Notes under the pieces: model-generated
Told to the model about the DNA's origin: nothing
The model's input: the letters and a program-made list of their open reading frames with translations, nothing else
Databases searched by the model: none
Program-made: the position numbers and the translations under genes
Shown here: positions 1 through 10,424 of the stretch, one piece after another
How the letters are laid out: each line of letters opens with the position of its first letter
Position numbering within the stretch: the first letter of the stretch is position 1
Source: Selaginella tamariscina
Taxonomy: Eukaryota; Streptophyta; Lycopodiopsida; Selaginellales; Selaginellaceae
NCBI GenBank assembly: GCA_003024785.1
Contig: PUQB01000059.1
Location: 186,001 to 250,000, forward strand
DNA: 64,000 nucleotides
Direction: 5' to 3'

Positions 1-515
1 ACATCCATCGTTGAAAGTTAGTGTTATAGTTTACATACATATATGTATGTATATGCATATATACACACGAGGTGATGAAGATCTCTATGAAATGGCCTTG
101 TAGTCAGAAAAGCTTTTTGATTTTCATATACACCACCTTTCAAAGTGTATCCTTCCATAATTGTCTGTAAGTGTTGTGTGTGTGTGTGCGTGAGTTAGAG
201 AGCATATAATTTTCCTCTGATAAAGGAATATTCCTGGGTTTGGTTATTAAATATATATGAATATATTCCCGAGGCAAATTTGTTATAAATTTTTTACATT
301 AAACTAATAAAGATATACAAAATGTTATACATATTATTTGCTACTTAACAGTCGCTATATATGTGAGATGAAAATATTTAAAATTCACATATTGTCCTGT
401 AATATTATTTTGTATATTTCTTTTAAATTTTTTATAACACTCGTCATCCATATTTAAAAAAATATATATTTTTGTTTATCATTATTTCATTTTGAACTTC
501 CGCTAGTTCAATACT
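1..515. repeat. Dispersed inverted-repeat arm (pairs with 4845-5172)
   Basis: Most of this stretch reads as the reverse complement of 4845-5172. Shared landmarks in order are a TATATGTATGTATATGCATA-like block, GAGGTGATGA, GTCAGAAAAGC, ATACAAAATGTTATACATAT and CTCGTCATCCATATTTAAA. The left copy carries an extra segment near 110-240 with a short (TG)n run. No open reading frame of note. It is one of several old repeats present in both orientations across 1-12 kb; the family is not recognised. Confidence 0.75.
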
Positions 516-1424
516 AAGTCAGTTTTCCAAGTTAAAAATAATTGAATATGAAGATGTATTATATGTGATGTGTCCTAAAAAAGACATATTTTATTCATAA
601 GCATAGTTTATATGATTATTTATACATTAAAATTAAATTAAATTATTAAAGTGACAATGACAGTGACGATTCTCGTGTAATTTTGTAATTACATGAAAAT
701 AAAGTTAATAGTCACTATCGTAATCACAATAATCTTATAATCCAAAAATAATTACAAATCTTAATTGTAGAACAAACCTGCTTTCATTAAATTCATTAAT
801 TAAGCCTCTTAATAAATTCTCTCTCTCCCTGTGTGTGTGTGTTAAATGCAAATGCATTTTTATACAGTTTCTTAATATTCAAAATTAAAAGCTATGTAAA
901 CTGTAGTCATAGGTACTTAACTATGCATTTAACCATCCAGTACTATACATGTAAACATCATATAACACATGTTTTCAATTGTTGGTTTTCACTGCTTATA
1001 ATAATGTTATAATTATATAAAAGTCATACTGAATAATATTAAATTATGAATTCTTGTTTGTGATATTGTGTGTGCGCATGGGTGTACGTGTCTTTGTGTG
1101 TGTATGGAATGATTCATATGAATAGTATAGTAAATAAAAATCCATATTAATATAGATTATAATATTACAGTTTATATCCATTGTTTGTATTATTTATTCA
1201 TATTTATGGTAAATATCTTACACAAAATTAAAACTTTATTAAGTTCAGTTTAATGACCCGATTTTGAAATGCTAATTTGTATATTTTTTAGCTATTATAT
1301 TTAAAAAATATAAAACAAAAGTAAAAGTAAACACTTGTGAATAAGAGTTGGACGTCTACAGGTTATAATAAAAAAAAAATGCTGAATAGGAACTAAATAA
1401 GTGCATTGCTATAGTATTTGTAAG
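516..1424. other. AT-rich intergenic DNA, no gene seen
   Basis: No coding signal. Short GT/TG runs occur near 828-842 and 1060-1110. The part near 1000-1170 matches the reverse complement of about 6470-6590 (shared ATTAAATTATGAATTCTT and CTATATTAATATAGATTA), so it belongs to the same inverted repeat landscape. Confidence 0.6.
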
Positions 1425-1690
1425 ATGAAGATTCCAAATGTGATAAGTCAGAAAAGCTTTTGATTTTCATATACAACATCTTTCTGTGTGTATATCCTTC
1501 TAATATTGGACTGGCTAGCAAACTCCACTTCCAAGTTTAGCTTAAAATGATAATTCCCGAACTGAAATTAGAAAAGAACTTGTGTGTTAAATTCACACTT
1601 TAACACACACACACCTTCCTACACCCAGAATAGCAACGTTGGCGTAGTATTCATACACACGGACACACAGTATATCACTTTCATAAACTC
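1425..1690 (+). repeat. Dispersed repeat, 4 related copies in 1-12 kb
   Basis: The block beginning GAAGATTCCAAATGTGATAA is repeated in the same orientation at about 4137-4375. Its parts reappear reversed at about 9265-9440 (the CACCCAGAATA...CAACGTTGGC part) and 11395-11480 (the AAAGCTTTT...ATATCCTTC part). Copies are diverged. No protein is recognised; it may be the body of an old non-autonomous transposon. Confidence 0.65.
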
Positions 1691-2269
1691 ACGTATATTT
1701 AAAATACACATATGTTTTGTAATACTATTTTGCAGGTTTATTTATAAAACTCGTCATCCATATTTAAAATAAATTTTTATATCATGTGTTTCTTTTAATT
1801 CATCAATTGATATGTTGAAATTTCAGTCGGGTTACATGGTGCATTATAGATCACTGTTGAAATTTTTTATTTATTTATTTATTTGCAAGCACAGTTTATA
1901 TTTCTGATTATACATGCATCTGGTACGTGGGTGCGTTCTCTGTTGGTGTATGGATATTTTTATATTGCGGTTACACGTAGATATATGTGCTTTTGTATAT
2001 AACTAATACATATGCGTACCAATGTGTTTAATAATTATATACATATATTAATACACATTTATCTCTATATGTACCGTACCAAAATTTAGATATGTAAATC
2101 TATACCAGCCTTACGGAGTTTTAACTCACATATTAATTTTTTGAAAGGTAAAATCATATAATATTATGTAAATTTAATTATTGTCATTTAGTATAAATTA
2201 TAATAAATATTTACATAATAAGGCTAAATCAGATAAATTTATAAGGTACGTATTTACTTAAACACCTTT
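1691..2269. other. AT-rich intergenic DNA with one direct repeat
   Basis: No gene seen. About 1855-1995 is repeated in the same orientation at about 10945-11080 (shared TTTGCAAGCACAGTTTATA, TACATGCATCTG/TGTG and GGTTACACG.AGATA landmarks). Confidence 0.55.
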
Positions 2270-2302
2270 CACTCACTCTCTCTCTCTCTCTCTCTTCTCT
2301 CA

Positions 2303-2334
<32 letters not shown>
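2270..2334. repeat. Compound microsatellite (CT)n(CA)n
   Basis: A CT/TC run is followed directly by a CA run of about 15 units. Confidence 0.95.
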
Positions 2335-2335
<1 letters not shown>

Positions 2336-2605
2336 CAATACACTATGGTGTACATCATATATGCATGTTTATAGTGTTTTCAATAAATGAATTTATTATT
2401 GATGTTTGACCTGTAATTATTGTTAATTCAATTATTTAATTATTATTATTTTTTAATTTTCTGAAATTTAGAGACTTATCACCATGTTTAAATTTATATT
2501 TCCTTATAATTGTATAATATGGTTATTACATGAGGAAATTACTCGTATAGAAAGATCGATTTTAAAGTGAATGAATTACATATTTAAATACATAATGTTT
2601 GCGCT

Positions 2606-2734
2606 CAGTGATATATGCCGTAGTAGAAAAATGCTACGGATTAGTAATTAAATTAGATTAATAATTAATAAATTAGTAATTAAATTAATAATTAAACATT
2701 TCCATATCATTTTTGACTACGGATTTAATCACTG
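2606..2734. mobile_element. hAT-like MITE, copy 1
   Basis: A 129 bp AT-rich element with terminal inverted repeats beginning CAGTGAT. The left end reads CAGTGATATATGCCGTAGT and the right end, inverted, CAGTGATTAAATCCGTAGT. It is too short to code. A close relative lies at 60291-60420, where an exact 8 bp target duplication supports assignment to the hAT superfamily. Here the flanks match only imperfectly (TTTGCGCT against ATTGCACT, and only if two extra bases are allowed), suggesting an older insertion. ATTAGTAATTAAATTA-type direct repeats fill the interior. Confidence 0.75.
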
Positions 2735-2775
2735 AAATTGCACTCACAGTCTTACGGAACTGAATTAGTAGGAAA

Positions 2776-2817
2776 GCGGGGATAGCTCAGTAGAGTGATA
2801 AACTGAAGGTTTAAATC
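2776..2817 (+). pseudogene. tRNA-Phe-like fragment, 5' half
   Basis: Starts GCGGGGATAGCTCAGTAGAG, which matches the acceptor and D arm of plant tRNA-Phe, followed by an ACTGAAGGTTT remnant of the anticodon arm. No T arm follows, so it is not a functional tRNA. Fragments of the same tRNA recur at 3355, 4635, 6683 and 9846, which suggests a tRNA-Phe-derived SINE or scattered tRNA pseudogenes. Confidence 0.6.
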
Positions 2818-3354
2818 TTTCAAATCAAATAATGATGAAATGCTTAGAACCTTAAGTCTGTTGACGAAAATGTAATTTAATCAAGTTCAAGAACCATAAA
2901 GTTTGAAATGCATATATCATTTTTAATAATTCATATGCTAAATATTTCATTACAGAAAAAGAAAGAAAAGTAAACCTCGGCTATCAAACCTGTATGAAAA
3001 TACTATTACAATTTGAGTTTGTATATAGCAATTACAATTGATAACGAGTTAACAACTAATAATTACAAGTCAAGTTGTTTAGGAGAATAAACAAATTATA
3101 TAAAAATGCTTAATATAATTAAATGCTTACTCGTTCGGTAGGATGTTTATTTATTTTCAAGTTCAAGTTGCAGTCATCAGATACACACACACATACACGC
3201 ACACACCAAGGCATTTATGTACATGCAGATGTGTATATCCATTTACAACTGCGTATACATCGGAATGTGTATATCCATCTATAACTGCATATACACCGGA
3301 ATGTGTGTATGCGCGTGTTATTTCTGTTGTAGTTAATGTCCCAGGATGGATAGC
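2818..3354. other. AT-rich DNA with CA-rich patches, no gene seen
   Basis: No gene seen. 3181-3210 is a CA-rich patch. Two near-identical segments of about 44 bp (GTGTATATCCAT...CTGC.TATACA.CGGAATGT) lie side by side at about 3229-3305. Translations of these low-complexity stretches are not treated as genes. Confidence 0.6.
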
Positions 3355-3393
3355 GAAGGTCTGAAAGTCGCGCGTTCCATCCACGCTCACCAC
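3355..3393 (+). pseudogene. tRNA-Phe-like fragment, 3' half
   Basis: GAAGGTCTGAAAGTCGCGCG continues into a TTCCATCCACGCTCACC T arm and acceptor end. This closely follows the second half of plant tRNA-Phe from the GAA anticodon on, and the 5' half is absent. Confidence 0.65.
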
Positions 3394-4136
3394 CCCGCCA
3401 AGATTTGTCTATATTATTAATAATGTTAAAAAATTATTTAAAATTATTATATGGTAATTTAAAGAGAATTGATTATCATATACACATACATAAAATTCCT
3501 CTTCTCTGAAATGACTAATGTACAAAAGTAATAATGAATAATAATTAAATTATGATTTCTTTATTTTGGTAATGTGTGTATTCACGTTTTGATCTGTGTG
3601 GATATAGAAGAGTATATAAATATAAAGTAGTAGAAATATTGTAGGAGTATAAATCGTGGTCCCAGACGTTAAATATAATTTATTTATTTATTTATTATCT
3701 ATGTATATAAATATAGAACAGTATATAATATAAAATATATTATAGTTTCTATGCGGTCCCAAATGTTAAATATAATTTATTTATTTATTATCTATGCAAT
3801 TTATTGGTAAAAAAAACCTTACACAAATTGAAACTTCAGTTTAATTTTCATTTCAAATGCTAAAAACTTTAAATTTATATGTTTTAAGGATTATTAGCTA
3901 TTCATTTTAAAAAATGAAAAGGTGGATGTCCGCAGAAGCATACAATCGAATATAAAGGGTATAATAAATAATAATAAATAGAAAAGTGTAAGTAGCAAAA
4001 ACTGCTTAACAATACAGTCTTGAAACTTGAAATTCTTACTCCCTTCCGGAACTTACGTTGCACAGTACTTCGCCCCCTATACACACATACAATATAAAGT
4101 GCATTTGTACAGTGTTATAAAATTCTTTATATATAT
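3394..4136. other. AT-rich intergenic DNA, no gene seen
   Basis: No coding signal. A segment near 3595-3690 (GGATATAGAAGAGTATATAA ... TTAAATATAATTTATTTATT) recurs in part at about 3715-3790, a local duplication of about 100 bp. Confidence 0.55.
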
Positions 4137-4375
4137 ATGATGAAGATTCCAAATGTGATAAGAAGTCCAGAAAAGCTTTTGATTTTAATATACCTTTCTG
4201 TGCATATTGACTACAAGTCGATGTGTGGTGTGTGTGTGGTGTGTGTACATGTGTGTGGTGAGAGAGAGAGGATTGCATCAAAGATCATACTAAGTGGCTA
4301 GTGAACTCCACTTGCAAGTTTAATAGCTTCTAATCCTTCTAACGAGCAGATAATTCTCGGAGCTGAAACTCAAAA
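4137..4375 (+). repeat. Dispersed repeat, second copy of 1425-1690
   Basis: Shares GAAGATTCCAAATGTGATAA, AAAGCTTTTGATTTT, TGGCTAG.(A)AACTCCACTT and TAATTC(T/C)CG with the 1425 copy. It has an internal GTGTGTGGTG-rich expansion at 4222-4260. Confidence 0.65.
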
Positions 4376-4844
4376 ACATTACATAATAACGTGATAAATA
4401 AGTTTTGGTATAAAATTCCTAAATTAAACTAATAAAGAAATATACATAGTTAACACTACGACTATCTGTGATATTTAAAATGCACATATTATTTTGTATT
4501 TTGTAAATTTATTTATAAAACTCTTACATCATATATTTATTATCTTTTTATAGTGTTCAAATATATTTATTATTATTTTAAATATCAATCTTGAATTATG
4601 TTTGACATGTAATTATTGTTAATTGTTCACGTGAGCGCGTGTTCGATGCACGCTCACAGCAGTTTTCACATTAATTAGTTTGTGGTAATTTAAAGATAAT
4701 TGTGTGGTCAACCGAAATGACTTGCTTTTACTGCTATAAAATATTTTAATATAGTTCATTTGTGGTAATTTAAAGTAGCTGATTATCATATACACAATTC
4801 TGTCTTAATCCCTGATTTATAACTTGGGGAAAACTGTAGTGTTG
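4376..4844. other. AT-rich intergenic DNA
   Basis: No gene seen apart from the tRNA-like remnant at 4635-4661. Two copies of a TTTGTGGTAATTTAAAG segment occur at about 4679 and 4758. Confidence 0.5.
4635..4661 (+). pseudogene. tRNA-Phe-like T arm and acceptor remnant
   Basis: GCGCGTGTTCGATGCACGCT plus CACAGCA matches the T arm and 3' acceptor of plant tRNA-Phe with two changes. Nothing tRNA-like lies upstream. Confidence 0.5.
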
Positions 4845-5172
4845 AACCAGCGGAAGTTTCAAAATAAAATAATGAAACAAAAATATATATTATTTTAAAT
4901 ATGGATAACGAGTGTTATAAATGTTTTGAAAAAGAAATATACAAAATAATATACAGAACAATATGTGAATTTTAAATGTTTTCATCTCACATATGTAAGT
5001 GTTAAGTAGCAAATAATATGTATAACATTTTGTATATCTTTATTAGTTTAATGTGAAAATTTTAACAAGGGGAATATATTCATAAAATCATAAAGCTTTT
5101 CTGACTACATCATCACCTCGTGTGTATATATGCATATACATACATATATGTATGTAAACTTTAACAGTAACT
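4845..5172. repeat. Dispersed inverted-repeat arm (pairs with 1-515)
   Basis: Reverse complement of parts of 1-515, ending with the TATACATACATATATGTATG block that mirrors the window start. Spacer between the arms is about 4.3 kb. Confidence 0.75.
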
Positions 5173-5254
5173 TTCACACATACACTCCCACGCACACGCA
5201 CACACACGATTATACATATCACTTTATGATACTAAGTTATGAGAAGTCACTATA

Positions 5255-5390
5255 CGTTGTATGTCGACGAGGAAACAGCTCTCAGGATGCCCTTGAGATT
5301 CTTAGAAAGGGGATTCGATGCAAAAGATGTTACTGGAGTCTTGACTCTTGGTCCGACTCAAAAATTTCCTTCATATTAATAAGTTAAATC
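5255..5390 (+). pseudogene. Possible class III peroxidase fragment
   Basis: One reading frame gives a CRRGNSSQDALEIL-like run. A second frame continues with GFDAKDVTGVLTLGPTQKF. Together these resemble the peroxidase segment leading into the proximal haem-ligand motif (GRRD..., KGF.AKDLVALSGAHTLG), but with the histidine missing and a frame change between the parts. About 100 bp of it recurs at 7110-7196 (ATGCTACTGGAGTCTTGACA...). Identification is tentative; it could be chance similarity inside an old repeat. Confidence 0.3.
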
Positions 5391-5395
5391 TGTTT

Positions 5396-6682
5396 TATGT
5401 ATATTTACCAATAAACTTGCGTGCGTCTACGTGTGCATGTGTGTCTGTTTCTGTTATTTTGATTTACTAAAAAATTTAAGTTTTATAATTTATGTAAAAA
5501 ATGTTTTTTTATTCAAGAAAGGGAGAGTTTTATACTGAGGATCTGAATGTAACTTGTTCGATTCACACTATTAAAAACTTTTAAAACAAAATTGACATGG
5601 TTTAAAGTGTAATTAATTATCATATACACACATATATATTAACATGTTTTATGTAGCAAAGAAAGAAAATCGAACAAGTGTCAAGAAATTTTGTTTCTAA
5701 GTTTAAATGGGAATTTTAAAAGTCAAATTATACATGGGAATTATAAAGTCAAATTGTATTGTTTTTCATATTCATGTACCGTTAAGCATTGTTATTTAAT
5801 TTCTTTATTTTTTTCTTAAACTACTTGACCTGGCAATGTTAAATAATTATCACTTCAAATATCAAATTATCTAATTTTAATAACGGTACATGCCCTAATA
5901 ATTTAAGTTAAGCATATTCATGTACCGTTAAGCATTGTTATTTAATTTCTTTATTTTCTTAAACTACTTGACTTGGTAATGTTAAATAATTATCACTTCA
6001 AATATCAAATATTTTATTGTTTACAATTACAATTAATTACTACATACAATAACTTCTATGTTTTATTATATCCTTCGTAATAAATTAGGAGCTTTTTAAT
6101 TTTAATTTATTTTTATTTTCAAAATAAAAAATGAATAACTAATAATCATTACTGGCTCGTTATCACAATCCACCCCCCTTAATCAATTAATTAAGTTAGT
6201 TATTTTAATGATTTTATATGCATTTAGAAGATATAAATTAAAAAGATCTTCATGGTTAATATATTTCATTTATATACATCATTTGATATATATAAGTTTT
6301 CTTTAAATACATGTTTTTCTCTGGTTTTTAATATTTATCAATTAGTTAAACTTTAATTAATTACTACTAATACAAAGTTCCAAAGTTAATTGCAAGTTTA
6401 TGTATGCATAGATAATGAATACATAACTTATATGTAATGTCTCAGACAATCGATATTATGTATAATATTTTATACTCATGTAATCTATATTAATATAGAT
6501 TTTATTTAATATACTATTCTATAATACACACCCAAAGAATTCATAATTTAATTATTATTCAATATTATTTTTGTATAGTTCTAACATTATTGTAAGCGAG
6601 TCATTTCACAAAAGGTCAATAGAAACATGTGACATTATGTACCAGGAATTCTATGTATTTATATAATTAATTTTAATATAAA
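5396..6682. other. AT-rich intergenic DNA
   Basis: No gene seen. Contains the 5767-6010 duplication and, at about 6470-6590, the inverse of 1000-1170. Confidence 0.55.
5767..6010. repeat. Local direct duplication, about 100 bp units
   Basis: 5767-5867 and 5913-6010 are near-identical (both begin CATATTCATGTACCGTTAAG and end ATCACTTCAAATATCAAAT). They are separated by a linker that contains the inverse motif AACGGTACATG. Confidence 0.9.
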
Positions 6683-6735
6683 CCATCGACATGCATAACC
6701 TTCAGATCTTCAATCTAAAGCTTTATATCCTCGCT
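6683..6735 (-). pseudogene. tRNA-Phe-like fragment, anticodon arm
   Basis: On the minus strand GCGAGGATAT is followed by TTTAGATTGAAGATCTGAAG, the anticodon arm of tRNA-Phe with GAA in the loop, then a decayed T-arm region. The D arm is largely deleted. Confidence 0.5.
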
Positions 6736-7109
6736 TTACATATTAAGACACATACTATATGCTGAATATATAAACTTATGTAGTTATTTCATACAAATAA
6801 ATATAGATGGACCTACACATACGTATTATATGTAACTAACACACGCAGCACACATAAATACACAGACACACAGAGCAAGCAATATAGAACTTTAGTTAGA
6901 GTACACTGTTAAGTATTTTATATAATTTGTTTATTTTTCTAAATTCATTGTCAATTGCATTATATCTGAATTATAAAGTCAAATTGATCTTCATCACCTA
7001 CGTGTATACATATACATGTAACTATAACACTAACGTTCAACGATGTTGTTTATATGATAACACACACATGATTATGCATATACTTTATAATACTAAGTCA
7101 TGTTTTCAG
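6736..7109. other. AT-rich intergenic DNA, no gene seen
   Basis: Part of 7010-7100 is related to 5150-5240 (shared ACACACACGATTATACATAT- and TACTAAGT.ATG-like landmarks), placing the next fragment in the same duplicated context as the one at 5255. Confidence 0.5.
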
Positions 7110-7200
7110 GTGGAGAGGTTGCTGTCTACTAGCAATACACCAAGATGCTACTGGAGTCTTGACACTTGGTCGACCCAAAAATTTCCTTCATGTTAATTAA
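7110..7200 (+). pseudogene. Second copy of the possible peroxidase fragment
   Basis: Shares GATG.TACTGGAGTCTTGAC, CTTGGTC and AAAAATTTCCTTCAT with 5320-5378. The readable peptide is GVLTLGRPKNF. Only useful as evidence that 5150-5390 and 7010-7200 are copies of one sequence. Confidence 0.3.
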
Positions 7201-9845
7201 TAATAAACTTCATGTTAATTAATAATTAATAATAAATATTTAATAATGAACTTGAGTGCATTTACATGTGTGTGTCTTTCTGTTCGTTTTTTTTTTTTAA
7301 TTTACTCAAAAATTTTAAGTTTTCTAATTTATGTAAAAATGTCTTTTATTGGAGTGAGAGAATCTTACACGAAGATCTGAATCGAACAAGTTAAATTCAC
7401 ACTATTAAAAACTTCTAAAACAAAATTGGCATGGCTTAAATTGTAATTAATTTGAAGAGTATATGTAGTTAATTATCATATACACTTACATAAATAAACA
7501 TGTTTTTATATAAATGTTGTTATATACAATATTGCTGGTAATATTTAGAGACTTATCCTTATGTTTAAATTTATATTTGTAATATAAATGGCTGTTAATA
7601 TAAAGTGAATGTCAAAACCGGTTTAAGGTTTAAGGCGCAATTAAGTTTTGAATTTTAAAAGAATTTTAAACTTCACTTTTGCGAAAAATGGGTTGAGAAA
7701 CACGTTGAAGGCATTTTTCTGTTTAATGTGTTTATAGTTTGAACAAGTGTCACCACAAAAATATGTGTAAATATGTGTGTGTGTGTGAGAGAGAGAGAGA
7801 ATGTATGTGTTTACCTTCAAACTGTAATAAATTAATTATAATAGTTAAATAATTTAATTTATTAATTTAGAACTATGTGTTTTCATGTGTTAAACTATAA
7901 ATTTTATTACTAAGTTTTAAATAATATAGATAAATATAAATCTGTAATTTTGACTCTTTTTGAATATATATAAAGAAATAATGGGGTCTATGTATACTAG
8001 ATAAACAATGAACCGTAAGCTATACGGGCGAGGTATAGAACAAGACATGGGTATTATACACATCATAACATTACATACATATATATACGTTATATGGTTC
8101 CTCTTCAGCATGGCCATGCGGCCCCGATGCCGCATGTCTGTGTGTGATAAACTTATGTAACTTACATATAAAATAATACAAAGAAGTGTATATAAAAAAA
8201 CTTAAAACTTAAAACATTTACACTTTTGAATATCCTTTTCATTTCGTATAAAATTTTTAATAATTAAAAATTAAATACTTGTATTTCAAAGGAAGTGTGA
8301 GATTCACATGCTTGATTTTGTCTTGTATAAGGTATATATATATTGTATTAGTTAGATCGGTAAGAACTTAACACATGATACATGTCATAAAAAAAGAATA
8401 CAGAACTACATTTCTGTTGTGTGTGAGAGAGAATATTATGTGTTTAAATATGTAACAACATTGGTAACTTACAATTTTGACATTCACTTTTCTATACATT
8501 ATAAGTATTTTCGTCATGCTAATTAATTAATAGCCATATTATATATTTAAACATTATGATAAGTCTTTAAATATCAGAAATTAAAATATAATGATTAAAT
8601 AATTAAATAAACAATAATTCTACGTTCATTTCAGTAAATATTTTATACCTATCAATTTTGAATTATCCTCGATGGTTAAAAAGACTATGAAAACATACGT
8701 CAAGTAAATAATATACACATGATTTATTGAACTATTGTGCATTTTGCAACATATATGTATTGAGTGTGTGTAAGAGAGAGAGTAGTTTTAGAACCTTTAA
8801 TTACAATATCATAATTTTTATAACTTGATCTGAGTTTCTTTAAAGGTTTTACTTCTGTAATGAGTATGCTTACAAATAAATGAATAATAATAAATTATTT
8901 ATATTAATATGGAACAGTGATTGTAACGATAAAATATGTTTCTTTTATGTAAAATAAAACTTCATATGCTATTCAATAATTTATAACTTACAAACTCAGC
9001 AGTGTTAAACAATTAATCATATCTATTCATAAAATACCATGAAATACATGATAGTAAATACATATTATTTGACTAGTTTTATGAATTTCAGAAAAAAAGA
9101 AATCGGACAGAACAATAATATTATGTGTTACATTTTAAATGTCTGAATTTCACATATATAGGAGGGAGACTAAAAACTGTCCTATAATTTAAAGTTATTC
9201 TTTTGCCTCGGCAGTATGTCAAAAACAAAAAAAATAATAATTAAAAAAAAGTGTATATATATACATGTGTGTGTTCGTGTGTATGAATACCACAAACGGC
9301 TTGCCAACGTTGCTATGATGGTGGTATTCTGGGTGTAGGCGAGTGTGTGTGTGTGTGTGTGTAAATTCACGTTCTTATTTATTGTTCTTAGTTCGGAAAT
9401 TATCTGCAAGCGTGTATCTCTCTCTCTCACTCTTCATCTGTACACATGCACTTTATATAGTTACAGTACAACTTAAGGCGTTGAAAGATAAGCATTTTGT
9501 TTATTTTCTGATTATATAATTAAGTATAAAACTAAACTCTTGTTAATAAAAGTAAATAGTATAAATAAATTTATAATCTGATATTTTGATTCTTTGTGAC
9601 ATTGATTTAAACTCCTAAATAAATAAATAAATATGTCATAGCCTTCGCATAGTTATCTGTGTAGATAATCAACATGTTTATTATTCTGTATTGGGTATTC
9701 TGAATTACGTTATTTTTTATTCTTTATTTTTATTAATTTGTGTAAGAAAGGGTAAAGTATATAAATGCTATACTGTTAGATAATTTGTTTATTTTTTCTA
9801 GCTTATTTGACCTGTAAATGTTAATTATAGCACAAATTAAAATAA
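7201..9845. other. AT-rich intergenic DNA built of old repeats
   Basis: No convincing gene. A segment near 7535-7620 (GAGACTTATCC...TGTTTAAATTTATATTT) recurs at about 2465-2560 and, inverted, at about 8470-8590. 9265-9440 is the inverse of part of 1550-1690. Short GT/GA runs lie at 7771-7801 and 9341-9363. Confidence 0.5.
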
Positions 9846-9894
9846 TGCGGTGAACGTGAATCGAACACGCGACCTTTAGATCTTCAATCTAAAG
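9846..9894 (-). pseudogene. tRNA-Phe(GAA)-like pseudogene lacking the D arm
   Basis: The minus strand reads a full anticodon arm (CTTTAGATTGAAGATCTAAA, anticodon GAA), a variable loop, a T arm (GCGTGTTCGATTCACG) and an acceptor end TCACCGCA. The 5' side (toward 9895-9915) is not tRNA-like, so no D arm or 5' acceptor strand can be paired. This is the best-preserved of the five tRNA-Phe-like pieces. Confidence 0.6.
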
Positions 9895-9974
9895 ATTCAC
9901 ATCCATAATGCGTTTTTTCATTGTTCTATAAATAGTTGCAGGATTAAACACTGTGTACATATGTATGCATACAG

Positions 9975-10196
9975 GTAGGAAAATCCACGTTGAAGTGGGT
10001 GTAACCAACATAATATTCGTGGCAAACACTTCGCTGGATATGTATAAGAAACTGTGCCGAACCGGACACTCTATGATCACGAGATATGCACAGAATGGCT
10101 TAGTAGATTGATTCTTACTCAAAATGTTTGATGAAATGCAGGAGCAAGGCTTTGTTAAGAATCCACGTTCATTTGTTGTTAACAGAGGTTCTGAAG
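9975..10196 (+). pseudogene. PPR protein fragment
   Basis: The plus strand reads, with one stop and a gap, NIIFVANTSLDMYKK, then HSMITRYAQNGL, then MFDEMQEQGFVKNPRSFVV. These are the helix signatures of plant-type P/L/S pentatricopeptide repeats (VDMY.KCG..., WNAMI.GYAQNG, LF..M...G...P). PPR proteins bind organelle RNA. No start, no stop-free frame and no downstream E/DYW domain is present, so this is debris. A related fragment in the opposite orientation lies at 12205-12518. Confidence 0.7.
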
Positions 10197-10389
10197 AACA
10201 GGTGTGTGTGTGCGGGTGTGCTTATTGTATATATGCGTGTATGTGTATGGGTGTTTTATACATATTTGAATGAGTGTAATTTTTATATCAGCCTTGATAT
10301 TTGAGGATCTCGCAACAAAAAACAAGCTCTTAATTTTCAAGTATAGTAAACTGTATGTGTAAAGTGGACTTGCTTTGAAAACTTCTACG

Positions 10390-10424
10390 CATGCGCGCGC
10401 GCGCGCACACACACACACACACAC
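10390..10424. repeat. Microsatellite (GC)n(AC)n
   Basis: GC alternation passes directly into AC alternation. A (GC)n/(AC)n tract can adopt Z-DNA in vitro. Confidence 0.9.

Noticed and set aside
9846-9894. Functional tRNA-Phe gene
   Set aside because: No D arm and no 5' acceptor strand that pairs with the 3' side.
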